From NCBI RefSeq assembly GCF_001748365.1, contig NZ_BDHH01000005.1:104293-168292 (forward strand): 64,000 nt of DNA, written 5' to 3'. The translations under genes were made by a program, and so were the position numbers. Under the pieces are notes generated by a model that searched no databases, was not told the DNA's origin, and saw nothing but the letters and a program-made list of their open reading frames with translations. Shown in pieces: positions 36,048 through 44,115 of the stretch (position 1 is the first letter of the stretch; every line of letters begins with the position of its first letter). The stretch is from Fusibacter sp. 3D3. Lineage in GTDB: Bacteria; Bacillota; Clostridia; Peptostreptococcales; Acidaminobacteraceae.

Positions 36048-36732
36048 TTGCATTAATTTAAATAAAAAATATATGAATAAGGTGGCACTTGAAGAAATCA
36101 CACTAAAGTTTGAATCGGGTAAAATATATGGCGTCCTTGGCCCCAATGGCAGTGGTAAAACCACTTTGATGAAAATCATTGCGGATTTACATAAACAATC
36201 ATCGGGAGAGATAACAGTTTGTGGTAATAAACCGTCTCATGAGACAAGATCTAAAGTCGCTTATATGCCAACCGAAAATTTTGTGTACGGGTGGATGAAA
36301 GTTAAAGATAGCTTAGCTTTTTATAATGATATGTACGCTGATTTTGATATGAATAAGGCACTGGATTTAATGACCTTTATGGAACTTGATCTCAACCAAA
36401 AAGTGTCAAGTCTATCCACAGGGCAAAGAGCACGTCTTAAAATTTCATTGACGATTTGCAGAGATGCAGAAGTAATTATGCTAGATGAGCCTCTAAATGG
36501 ATTGGATCCAATTTCAAGAACTAAAATTAAGGAATGTATCATTGAGCAGTTTGATGAAAATAGCGTGATGATCGTTTCAACACACTTGGTGACTGAAATT
36601 GAACAGATTCTAGATGAAGTTATATTTTTAGGCAATGGGCGATTGGTTTTACAAGGCCGTGCTGAAGATTTGCGATTTGAAAGAGGCAAATCAATTGAAG
36701 ATATCTATAGGGAGGTTTTTGCACATGCTTAA
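36031..36732 (+). CDS. ABC transporter ATP-binding protein
   Basis: A 233-residue nucleotide-binding subunit. Walker A is GPNGSGKTT; the signature LSTGQRARLKIS is slightly diverged from LSGGQ, Walker B is VIMLDEPLNGLDP, and the switch is STHLV. Its shortness and context fit YtrB-like exporters. The ATG at 36031 follows GAAGGAGG and overlaps the regulator gene. It overlaps the permease gene by 8 bases, so the three genes form a compact operon. The substrate is unknown; relatives respond to cell-wall antibiotics. Confidence 0.92.
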   Translation: MSILINCINLNKKYMNKVALEEITLKFESGKIYGVLGPNGSGKTTLMKIIADLHKQSSGEITVCGNKPSHETRSKVAYMPTENFVYGWMKVKDSLAFYNDMYADFDMNKALDLMTFMELDLNQKVSSLSTGQRARLKISLTICRDAEVIMLDEPLNGLDPISRTKIKECIIEQFDENSVMIVSTHLVTEIEQILDEVIFLGNGRLVLQGRAEDLRFERGKSIEDIYREVFAHA

Positions 36733-37507
36733 ATTATTAAAGTTTGAATTTACCCGTAAAAAAACAGTATTCTTAGTGGCTTGCCTTATGGTGATTTTAG
36801 GAGAGGCATATGCTTTATTTAAATATTATCAAATGGATGAATCCATGCGATATTTTGCTAATAACGAAATATTCGGTATATTTGTAGCTTTTTTAACATT
36901 TGGATTTGGTATGTTATATCTTGTGGACATCATCACATTGCTGAGACAAGATATGTTTAAGCAAGAAGGCTATATGTTGTTTATGACGCCCTTTAACGGT
37001 TATCAGATTTTGGGTTCAAAGGTCATATTTGCACTTTGTGAAGGTTTTTTTATTGGGTTGATTTATCTAGCGATCGTAGTTGCCAATGGCAAAATAATGG
37101 GTGTTACTGATTTTGGGTTTATCTATGAGTTTGGAAATTTAGACGCCAATGAGATTTGGATGGTTATCAAAGGCATTTTAGTAGGGATCCTTTCTATTGT
37201 GGAATTTGCATTAACAATATTTCTTTCTTTTGCACTTTTTAAAAGTATTTTTACAGATGTTCGCTTTAAGGGCGCCATCACATTTGGGATCTTTATCGGC
37301 ATCATATTAATCAAAGGTCAGGTTCTAAATTTAGTCACTAGTCTTGTGGGCAATAGTATGGACTTATTCAATGCGAGCATAAGCCATGTCAATTATGTTT
37401 CCAATATTCACATGGCACTGAATATATCCATGGGTTATGTTTTAGTGATGAGTGCACTGCTCTTTGCGATGACAGGCTACTTGTTAGAGCATAAAATCAA
37501 CTTATAA
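36725..37507 (+). CDS. ABC transporter permease (ABC-2 type)
   Basis: A 260-residue membrane protein with about six hydrophobic segments, beginning with the short cytoplasmic stretch LKLLKFEFTRKKT. It should pair with the ATPase encoded just upstream; its start overlaps that gene by 8 bases. The ATG at 36725 is preferred because the N-terminus then fits ABC-2 permeases, whereas the longer frame adds a stretch that merely shadows the ATPase gene. No substrate can be inferred. A short terminator follows. Confidence 0.85.
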   Translation: MLKLLKFEFTRKKTVFLVACLMVILGEAYALFKYYQMDESMRYFANNEIFGIFVAFLTFGFGMLYLVDIITLLRQDMFKQEGYMLFMTPFNGYQILGSKVIFALCEGFFIGLIYLAIVVANGKIMGVTDFGFIYEFGNLDANEIWMVIKGILVGILSIVEFALTIFLSFALFKSIFTDVRFKGAITFGIFIGIILIKGQVLNLVTSLVGNSMDLFNASISHVNYVSNIHMALNISMGYVLVMSALLFAMTGYLLEHKINL

Positions 37508-37541
37508 AAAATGGGACGGATATATTGTCCTCAACATGAAG

Positions 37542-37562
37542 AGAGCGGATGCGCTCTTTTTG
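37542..37562 (+). terminator. Short intrinsic terminator after the ABC operon
   Basis: AGAGCG-GATG-CGCTCT is followed by TTTTTG. Confidence 0.65.
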
Positions 37563-37604
37563 TGTCGTTACATAGAATATAGATCATAGATAGGAGGGGA
37601 AATC

Positions 37605-40034
37605 ATGATATTAACGCAGTTTCATAAAAAATGTTTATTGTACCTTATACTCATCTTATTTATCAGCTTAAGCGCTACAGGTTGCTCAAAGAAGAACACA
37701 GAAAATGAAGCTAAAACGATACCTAATGCAGGCGATATCATTCAGAGCAGCGGGGTAAATCTCAATGAATTTGTGCGTTATGAGCTTAATGAAACTTTGT
37801 ATTATAAAGGGGTCGATGGTTTAAATCGATATGAATCTTGTGTGAGAATTGACGAGATTTTATCTCCAAATATCGGCAAATTATACTTTTTTGAGGGTGA
37901 AACGGAGGCTTTGTCTGAAGAAGTTTCTGAGGATTACTCTTTTTATAAGGCTTATGAAGTGACGGATACGCATTATGCGCTGTATTATGACGATCAAAAT
38001 GAAATGATTCTTTTGAAAAATGATATTTTGGAAGGCTCTAAATGGAAGACATCCATGATTGAGCCAGATTTAGGCATGTTGGCAGTGGAAGCAACCGTAG
38101 AAAAGATAGAAAACGATGAAATAACAGTGCGCTATAAATTCATAGACAATCAAAATATTCCAGTGGCGCAGCAATACACATTAGAGTATGTTTTTAAAGC
38201 AGGTCAAGGGATTGTTAAAGAAAAGCGCCTTTACAGTGATTATGAACTGGAACTCCAGTTAACTCAAAAGTCCTCAGATACGCCCAATACATTTGTATCT
38301 AGGTACAACAAACCTTCAGAGTTAATCTCTAAAATTTATCCGAACACTTATTTTAAGGATTTAATTTCGGATTCGATTTTTAAACAAAAAATGAGGCGGG
38401 GGCATTTTAATGATAATGAGTTGTACCAAAGTTATAAAGATTATTTAAACCAATTGCAAGTAGGGAACATGGGCAACATAAGTAGGGCTAAAGAGATGCT
38501 TAGAAATAGCGTCACCTATACTCAAAATCCACTTGAACTCGTAAGACAATTTATAGCATTTTATGAACTTAACTGTTATGACTATGGACATGTATGGATT
38601 GAACAACTTGAACTCTATGATAACGCAAAATTGGAGGCCCTCTTTGTTTTCGATGAGCATAAAGAAAAAACAAGGGTTAATCCTCAACTTAAAGGGGAAT
38701 ATCGCGCAGTGGGCGCTTATTTTATTGAGAATGGCATGAGCATTAAGTACGAAGAGGGTCATCCCTACTTTTCAACAAGTGCTGACTTTTTAGATCAAGC
38801 GGTAAATGTTGTAGACCCAATTTCTAAAGATTATGTGGCCTTTAAAAAGCGCCAATATACCGTTTTTCCGATACAATCAGAGGGTTATTTGACGGTATCT
38901 GCTGAGGAACTTGCTCATGCAATAAAAGCATTTGATGCAGATTATCAGGCCCATAGAGACCTTAAAGATTTTGAAGAGGCTAAATACTTGGCGGATTATC
39001 TCTTTGAGCTCTATATACTGCCAAATGGTTATTTTTCAGAAGACTATAATTATAAAGACGGCTATATCACAGAGGCATATTTAGAAAGTTACAAAGCCTA
39101 TATTCAAGAAAATCCAAAATCTTCTTATACACCGATATTAATTAATGTGGTAAAAATTTTAAAGATGACTGCCAATGCCTACAGTCAAGAATTGGATCGT
39201 TATTTGACTGAACTGGGCTACTCACCTATGAGTGACACTTTTGCGTTAAAGTTTATGCAAATGGAGATGTTCTCTGATATCACAGAGGGTAAAAAGCGTA
39301 TTTTGTTAAATCCCAAGGCATCAGAAGTGGTTACCGTTTCTAACACGGAAGCTTTTTTGTCTGCTATTGGACCCAATAAAACGATTTATTTAAAACCGGG
39401 ACTTTATGAAATTCCATATCAGGTAGAGATTGAAAACGCATATGTACAGGTAGAAGAGGGAACCCTCAGAATTAAGAATGTTGAAAATATGACAGTTTTA
39501 TCAGAGTCTGGGATCGTTGATATCCTTGCGGACAGCTATCTGGAAGTGCTCGTATACGATGGCTGTGAAAATATTCAAATGGAGGGGATAAGACTAGGGC
39601 ATTTAAGGACGTATTGTATCGGAGATGTCCTTTCTGTTAAAGCTTCAAAGCAAATAGAAATCAACAAAGTCATTTTGTTTGGATGCGGTTACAATGGACT
39701 CAATTTAGAGGATGTGACAGGATTGAGCCTTTCCAATTCACTCATTTCGGACTGTCAAGCCTGTGGTCTTGTTTTTAAAGATGTGAATCAAATATCGATA
39801 AAAAACACACAGTTTTACAGAAACGGAAGACAGCTCTTTGATTTTAAGAACGCCCTAAATGTGACGTTAACTCAAGTTGTTGCGGCTGATAACGATAAAG
39901 AGGCATATGAAGCCGTTAATGCACTTATGACAGCGGATGAACTCTCAACGATTTCATTTATAAAGTCCAAACTAGAGACCACTTTTGTTCAAAAACGAGT
40001 TGAGGGTTCAGGTGCTGTGACACAAGAGGAGTAA
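37605..40034 (+). CDS. Large lipoprotein with C-terminal beta-helix
   Basis: An 809-residue predicted lipoprotein. The signal peptide is hydrophobic and ends in a lipobox-like SATGC, giving Cys27 as the lipid-modified residue. Residues about 40-230 are beta-rich, 230-570 helical and acidic, and about 580-790 form short repeating strands resembling a right-handed parallel beta-helix (TIYLKPGLYEI, VEEGTLRIKNVENM, QMEGIRLGHL, NGLNLEDVTGLSLSNS, LVFKDVNQISIKNTQF). Beta-helices of this kind often bind or cleave polysaccharides, but no catalytic pattern was recognised. GGAGGGG precedes the ATG. It is a monocistronic gene after the ABC operon. Confidence 0.7.
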   Translation: MILTQFHKKCLLYLILILFISLSATGCSKKNTENEAKTIPNAGDIIQSSGVNLNEFVRYELNETLYYKGVDGLNRYESCVRIDEILSPNIGKLYFFEGETEALSEEVSEDYSFYKAYEVTDTHYALYYDDQNEMILLKNDILEGSKWKTSMIEPDLGMLAVEATVEKIENDEITVRYKFIDNQNIPVAQQYTLEYVFKAGQGIVKEKRLYSDYELELQLTQKSSDTPNTFVSRYNKPSELISKIYPNTYFKDLISDSIFKQKMRRGHFNDNELYQSYKDYLNQLQVGNMGNISRAKEMLRNSVTYTQNPLELVRQFIAFYELNCYDYGHVWIEQLELYDNAKLEALFVFDEHKEKTRVNPQLKGEYRAVGAYFIENGMSIKYEEGHPYFSTSADFLDQAVNVVDPISKDYVAFKKRQYTVFPIQSEGYLTVSAEELAHAIKAFDADYQAHRDLKDFEEAKYLADYLFELYILPNGYFSEDYNYKDGYITEAYLESYKAYIQENPKSSYTPILINVVKILKMTANAYSQELDRYLTELGYSPMSDTFALKFMQMEMFSDITEGKKRILLNPKASEVVTVSNTEAFLSAIGPNKTIYLKPGLYEIPYQVEIENAYVQVEEGTLRIKNVENMTVLSESGIVDILADSYLEVLVYDGCENIQMEGIRLGHLRTYCIGDVLSVKASKQIEINKVILFGCGYNGLNLEDVTGLSLSNSLISDCQACGLVFKDVNQISIKNTQFYRNGRQLFDFKNALNVTLTQVVAADNDKEAYEAVNALMTADELSTISFIKSKLETTFVQKRVEGSGAVTQEE

Positions 40035-40038
40035 TTCA

Positions 40039-40091
40039 TGCGCTTATCTATGGTTAAAAGGGGCTCAACTTTTGACTTTGGATACTCTAAC
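40039..40091 (+). repeat. Family B half element (diverged right half)
   Basis: A weak match to the right half of family B: the CGC..ATC.ATGGT region, then GGCTCAACTTTTGA and the ACTCTAACGCC end. It lies between the convergent lipoprotein and DUF401 genes. Confidence 0.45.
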
Positions 40092-40094
40092 GCC

Positions 40095-41351
40095 TTATGC
40101 AGAGACCAAATAGATGCCGATCATTACTGCAAAAACAACGGGTAATATCAAGCGGTATTGCTTGTAAAGGGATTTGGTATCAACGTTGAAATACTCAACG
40201 GTTAAAACCTGACAAAGATGTAGTGGTGAAATATAGTAGAATACAAATCCAGTGGTATAAATAAACATCGCCAGTCTCAGCTTTGTCTGTTCGTCGATTG
40301 CCATAGGTAAAATGAGTGGATATAAAATGGCGACGCTTGGCTGAATTGAGGCCAAGGTAAAAGATAACAATCCCGTACATAAGATAATGATGAGTTCAAT
40401 TGGAATTCCCATAGAGACGATTGAGGCCATTTGGTCGTATAAATCAGGGAAAAGACCCAGTGTGTTTTTAAAGACCATAATGCCAAAAACAGATAAAACC
40501 ATCAATGGTTTAACGCCTTTTTTAAGAGAGATTAGAAGCGTTTCATCATCATCTAGCCGATGTTTATCTGTAAAATGAACCAGCAAAGTCGTTAGAATAC
40601 CTAGAATACAAGCTATTGAAAAAGGCAAATTTAAAATTAATGTCGACAATAAACTGACGATTATGGGTGAGGCGTAAAGACAAAAATTGATCAACTGAAA
40701 AAATAGTTTAGGAGATTTAAAGTGCATATCAATGCCCTCTATTTGAGTGTTCAAAAGTGCTTTTGAAGAATAGGGTCTGACATATAAAAAGTAGCCCATT
40801 AAGCTAAAAACAATCGCAAGTGGAAATTGGAGCTTTATAAATTCAAATAGGTCATACCCCCCGATCTGTGCTGCGATAATCATAGTGGTTGAAAGTGGAA
40901 ATACAAAATATAGAGAATGCCTAAAGACAAGATTGCTTGCGGCACGATGTACATTTGACATTTCGATGCGTTCGCCTAAAGAATTCACAACTGGACAAGA
41001 CATCAGAGCCCCCCCTGATACGAGCAAAGTGCCAATAAGTGCAGGTGCGAGCACTATTGTGGCCTTGACGCTACCAAGAAGATTTTCTAGGGATTGAATC
41101 ATACGGTTCATAAGTTGATAACGGTCCATGAGATAACCTAAGATGGTTATAAAACCAATTGCAAGCGCTAAATTTAAAGCCTCCAGATCTGTGAGCGTCT
41201 GAAAAACAACTTTTAAGAACATCAAAACAGAAGCCTTGTTGAGTAAGATGAACGACAGAGATCCCAAAAGCAGCGATATACCGATGTTTACTTTTTTGGA
41301 GACGAGGATTAAAATAATGACCATAGTGAGTATGAGTTTTAGGATAAACAT
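40095..41351 (-). CDS. DUF401 family membrane protein
   Basis: A 418-residue integral membrane protein with about ten hydrophobic segments. It has the N-terminal LLGSLSF, a conserved GALMSCPVVNSLGER loop, FRHSLYFVFPLSTTMIIA and a C-terminal ISPLHLCQ. This pattern fits DUF401, related to the ion-transporter-like families that include gluconate and C4-dicarboxylate carriers. The transported compound is unknown. The gene is read alone on the minus strand. AAGGGAG is seen upstream on the coding strand. Confidence 0.8.
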   Translation of the reverse strand: MFILKLILTMVIILILVSKKVNIGISLLLGSLSFILLNKASVLMFLKVVFQTLTDLEALNLALAIGFITILGYLMDRYQLMNRMIQSLENLLGSVKATIVLAPALIGTLLVSGGALMSCPVVNSLGERIEMSNVHRAASNLVFRHSLYFVFPLSTTMIIAAQIGGYDLFEFIKLQFPLAIVFSLMGYFLYVRPYSSKALLNTQIEGIDMHFKSPKLFFQLINFCLYASPIIVSLLSTLILNLPFSIACILGILTTLLVHFTDKHRLDDDETLLISLKKGVKPLMVLSVFGIMVFKNTLGLFPDLYDQMASIVSMGIPIELIIILCTGLLSFTLASIQPSVAILYPLILPMAIDEQTKLRLAMFIYTTGFVFYYISPLHLCQVLTVEYFNVDTKSLYKQYRLILPVVFAVMIGIYLVSA

Positions 41352-41488
41352 ATTGGGCTCCCTTCAATTTATAAGAGTATGTTAACATATCTTTTGTTAT
41401 TTCGCTATCCTAAATTAATTTAAAGGGTATAAATAACTTCATTTTGGGGTATCATAAGGGTAAATTGTTTTAGGGGAGTGGAAAGTGT

Positions 41489-43597
41489 ATGCATAAGATC
41501 AGACAACAAATAGAAGAAATGACAAATCAAATTAATTTGAATCTACATCGGATTGATTCTAAAACCTTATCGTTGATTGATGCATTAATGGCCTTTTCCA
41601 CAAAAGAAAATGACTACTTTGGGATCTCTAAAGCACATCTGTATCTTGGGATTGTCGATGTGGAAAAGGGCAATGTCAACGATGGCATTAGTCAATATAT
41701 TATGGCTTTGAGTTATACTTTTTATGAGGGACTTGAAGCTTTACGCCCTCCTGTTTTGAATAACCTCGGTGTTGCACAAAATATCATTGGTAATCATGTG
41801 GCTGCAATTGAACATCTTTCAAATGCAAAAAACATTATCAATCGATATCAGGTCAGGCTGGATTTATTGCCAATTATTCATGGCAATATTGCAGATGCAT
41901 ATCTGGGGATACATCAACCCGAAAAAGCACTGGAATATCTGGATAAAGTAAATGAAGGTATTGCTCTTCTAGACTATGACAAAGCTTATCTCATACTGGC
42001 AAATTATGCTGAAGCTTACCTACAGCTCAAATCGCCTGAAAAGGCGTTTAACTATATTTTATGGTGTGAAGAAGTCCTAAATAATAGAAAATATTTTAGC
42101 TATCTCTCTTACGTGGATTACCTTAAAGCCAAGTATTTCGAATTGCTACATGCCTATGAAGATGTAGAAATTTTTTATAAAAAGGCTATTGATAATCAAA
42201 TTAAAGATAGCCAGTTGTTTTATTATCCCAAAATATCATCCGATTATATGAGTTTTTTAATGGATCACCAAAAGTATGAAGCGTGTGTGCCTTTTATAAA
42301 GCGTTCTTTAGAACTCGCTAAAATCAATCATTGGGATTTTATATATTCAGAATACTACAGCTATCTTTCTGAGTGTTACAGAGCGCTGTCGGAATGGGAG
42401 CTTGCTTTTAACGCCATTAACTTGTACTTTGAACACAACAATAAAAACAAAGAACGCCTAAATCAATATCAACTCAATTTGCTCAACGCTCAAGAATCTC
42501 TCATGAGATTGGAAATTAAAAATAATATGCTAACGCAGTCTATCGAAAATATGAAAGTTGTCAATAACATCCTCAAGAAAATTAACGCCGTTCATAATTT
42601 AAATGATTTGGTGAAGGATTTGTACATTGAACTCAAGAATATTTTTGAGATAGATACTTTTACAATTGGATTATTAGAGGCTGAGGAAAGGAAAATCACC
42701 TATATTGCCAAATATGAAAATGATGTTTATTTAGGAACGAGTCAGATTGATTATGACAATGATAAATCCTTTAGTGTATGGGCTAAAAACAATCTTATGC
42801 CTGTCATCATACACAATGCAGATGATTTTGATTATATTAAAACACATTATGCGGCAATTAAACTAAGCAGAGAGGATTATATTAAAAAGGGCAACTATTC
42901 AAAATCGATAGTCATATGGCCATTGATGATAGAAGATGAAATGATTGGACTGATTAATATTCAAGCGCTTAAAGAGCATGCCTATAACACCTATGATCTT
43001 GAACTGATTGAAATGCTCTCGGCACATTTAGCCATAGCACTCATCAACAATAAGCAGAGAAATGAGCTCAATCATATGATCGAAAAACTCAATGAGCTTT
43101 CTTTCATTGATTCTCTTACAGGCATTTACAACCGACAAGCTTTTAACGAGTTTTTGCCATCACTTTATAAAGAGGCGATTGATCTTAAACAAAATTTGGT
43201 ATTTGCCATGATTGACCTTGATAATTTTAAGGCGTTAAACGATGCTTTTGGACATCAAGAAGGTGATTTGTGTCTACAGCAATTTGGTGATCTTCTTAAA
43301 GATGTCGTGGGCAATTTAGGCTATTCTTATCGTTATGGCGGGGATGAATTTAGCGTGCTGTTCATGGGCATTGAGTTAGAGGTTGTGGACAGTATTTTGG
43401 AAGAAATCTGTCAAAAATCTTCGAAGATGTATACCTTAGATCCACATTTAACTGTGAGTGCCTCAATTGGTGCTGTCTTCATCGAAAATGGAGACTGTGC
43501 TGATCTCCAAATGCGTTCTTTTATAAGTTATGCAGACAATGCACTCTATATCGCCAAGAGCGAAGGCAAAAATACTTATAGACGCGTTATTGTATAA
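41489..43597 (+). CDS. TPR-GAF-GGDEF diguanylate cyclase
   Basis: A 702-residue cytosolic protein. Residues about 30-340 contain tetratricopeptide-type helical repeats (AHLYLGIVDVEKGNVNDGI, ALRPPVLNNLGVAQ, ANYAEAYLQLKSPEKAF). A short coiled segment and a GAF domain (residues about 370-520) follow, then a complete GGDEF domain. The domain has the active-site motif GGDEF at residues 617-621 (YRYGGDEFSVLF), SLTGIYNRQAF at its start, and DLDNFKALNDAFGHQEGD. It should make cyclic di-GMP from GTP. No RxxD inhibitory site is obvious near GGDEF. It has no membrane anchor, so the sensor is likely an internal ligand or protein. Confidence 0.9.
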   Translation: MHKIRQQIEEMTNQINLNLHRIDSKTLSLIDALMAFSTKENDYFGISKAHLYLGIVDVEKGNVNDGISQYIMALSYTFYEGLEALRPPVLNNLGVAQNIIGNHVAAIEHLSNAKNIINRYQVRLDLLPIIHGNIADAYLGIHQPEKALEYLDKVNEGIALLDYDKAYLILANYAEAYLQLKSPEKAFNYILWCEEVLNNRKYFSYLSYVDYLKAKYFELLHAYEDVEIFYKKAIDNQIKDSQLFYYPKISSDYMSFLMDHQKYEACVPFIKRSLELAKINHWDFIYSEYYSYLSECYRALSEWELAFNAINLYFEHNNKNKERLNQYQLNLLNAQESLMRLEIKNNMLTQSIENMKVVNNILKKINAVHNLNDLVKDLYIELKNIFEIDTFTIGLLEAEERKITYIAKYENDVYLGTSQIDYDNDKSFSVWAKNNLMPVIIHNADDFDYIKTHYAAIKLSREDYIKKGNYSKSIVIWPLMIEDEMIGLINIQALKEHAYNTYDLELIEMLSAHLAIALINNKQRNELNHMIEKLNELSFIDSLTGIYNRQAFNEFLPSLYKEAIDLKQNLVFAMIDLDNFKALNDAFGHQEGDLCLQQFGDLLKDVVGNLGYSYRYGGDEFSVLFMGIELEVVDSILEEICQKSSKMYTLDPHLTVSASIGAVFIENGDCADLQMRSFISYADNALYIAKSEGKNTYRRVIV

Positions 43598-43605
43598 TTT
43601 TATTA

Positions 43606-43644
43606 ATTGATATTCTCTATCAATACGCTATAATAATAGAGAAT
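43606..43644 (+). promoter_or_regulatory. Promoter with nested inverted repeats ahead of the TSCPD gene
   Basis: TTGATA (43607-43612), a 16-base spacer and TATAAT (43629-43634). The palindrome ATTGATA-N5-TATCAAT (43606-43624) covers the -35. A second repeat, ATTCTCTAT (43612-43620)-N15-ATAGAGAAT (43636-43644), brackets the -10. These look like operator half-sites for a dimeric repressor; the regulator is unknown, though Fur/PerR-type boxes share some of the pattern. Confidence 0.5.
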
Positions 43645-43664
43645 CATTAATAGGAGGCAGAAAA

Positions 43665-43904
43665 ATGTATAAAGTTGCAACCTCTGGTGTATGTGCTAGA
43701 GAAATTATTTTTAATATTGAAGATGGATTGGTTGGACATGTTGAATTTGTAGGCGGATGTCCTGGAAATGCAATAGGTTTAAGCAATATGATCAAAGGGA
43801 TGCCAGTGACAGACGTGATTGAGAGGCTTAAGGATGTAAAGTGTGGCAATAAAAGTACATCCTGTCCCTCTCAACTTGCACTGGCACTAGAAAAGTGTTT
43901 GTAA
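43665..43904 (+). CDS. TSCPD domain protein (TIGR03905 family)
   Basis: A 79-residue protein consisting of one TSCPD domain, with SGVCAREIIFNIEDG, VEFVGGCPGNAIG and the C-terminal STSCPSQLALAL. The motif that names the family has Ser where Asp is usual. The domain occurs as an appendage of adenosylcobalamin-dependent ribonucleotide reductases and also as a stand-alone small protein with no known activity; the conserved cysteines suggest metal or thiol chemistry. GGAGG precedes the ATG. Confidence 0.85.
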   Translation: MYKVATSGVCAREIIFNIEDGLVGHVEFVGGCPGNAIGLSNMIKGMPVTDVIERLKDVKCGNKSTSCPSQLALALEKCL

Positions 43905-43924
43905 AGGCATCTGGAGATTTAATA

Positions 43925-44032
43925 ATGCAAAAATGGAACTCAATGACCAATAATCAGAGGGTTCTTTTTTACATAGATCACTTAGCGAAAATGGGTTTGT
44001 TACTGAAGAATTACATTCTCGTTAAAAGGTGA
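43925..44032 (+). CDS. Possible small protein, 35 residues
   Basis: A short reading frame with GGAG 8-10 bases before the ATG. It encodes a basic peptide beginning MQKWNSMTNN and ending in NYILVKR. It lies between the TSCPD gene and the amidase gene. No family is recognised, and coding status rests only on the ribosome site and the open frame. Confidence 0.25.
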   Translation: MQKWNSMTNNQRVLFYIDHLAKMGLLLKNYILVKR

Positions 44033-44115
44033 TAACGATGCAGATTTATCAGTTATAATAGTGTAGAATTAAAATGAAAATTTAATGAACTCAATCAGAG
44101 GAGCGGGGACAGCAT

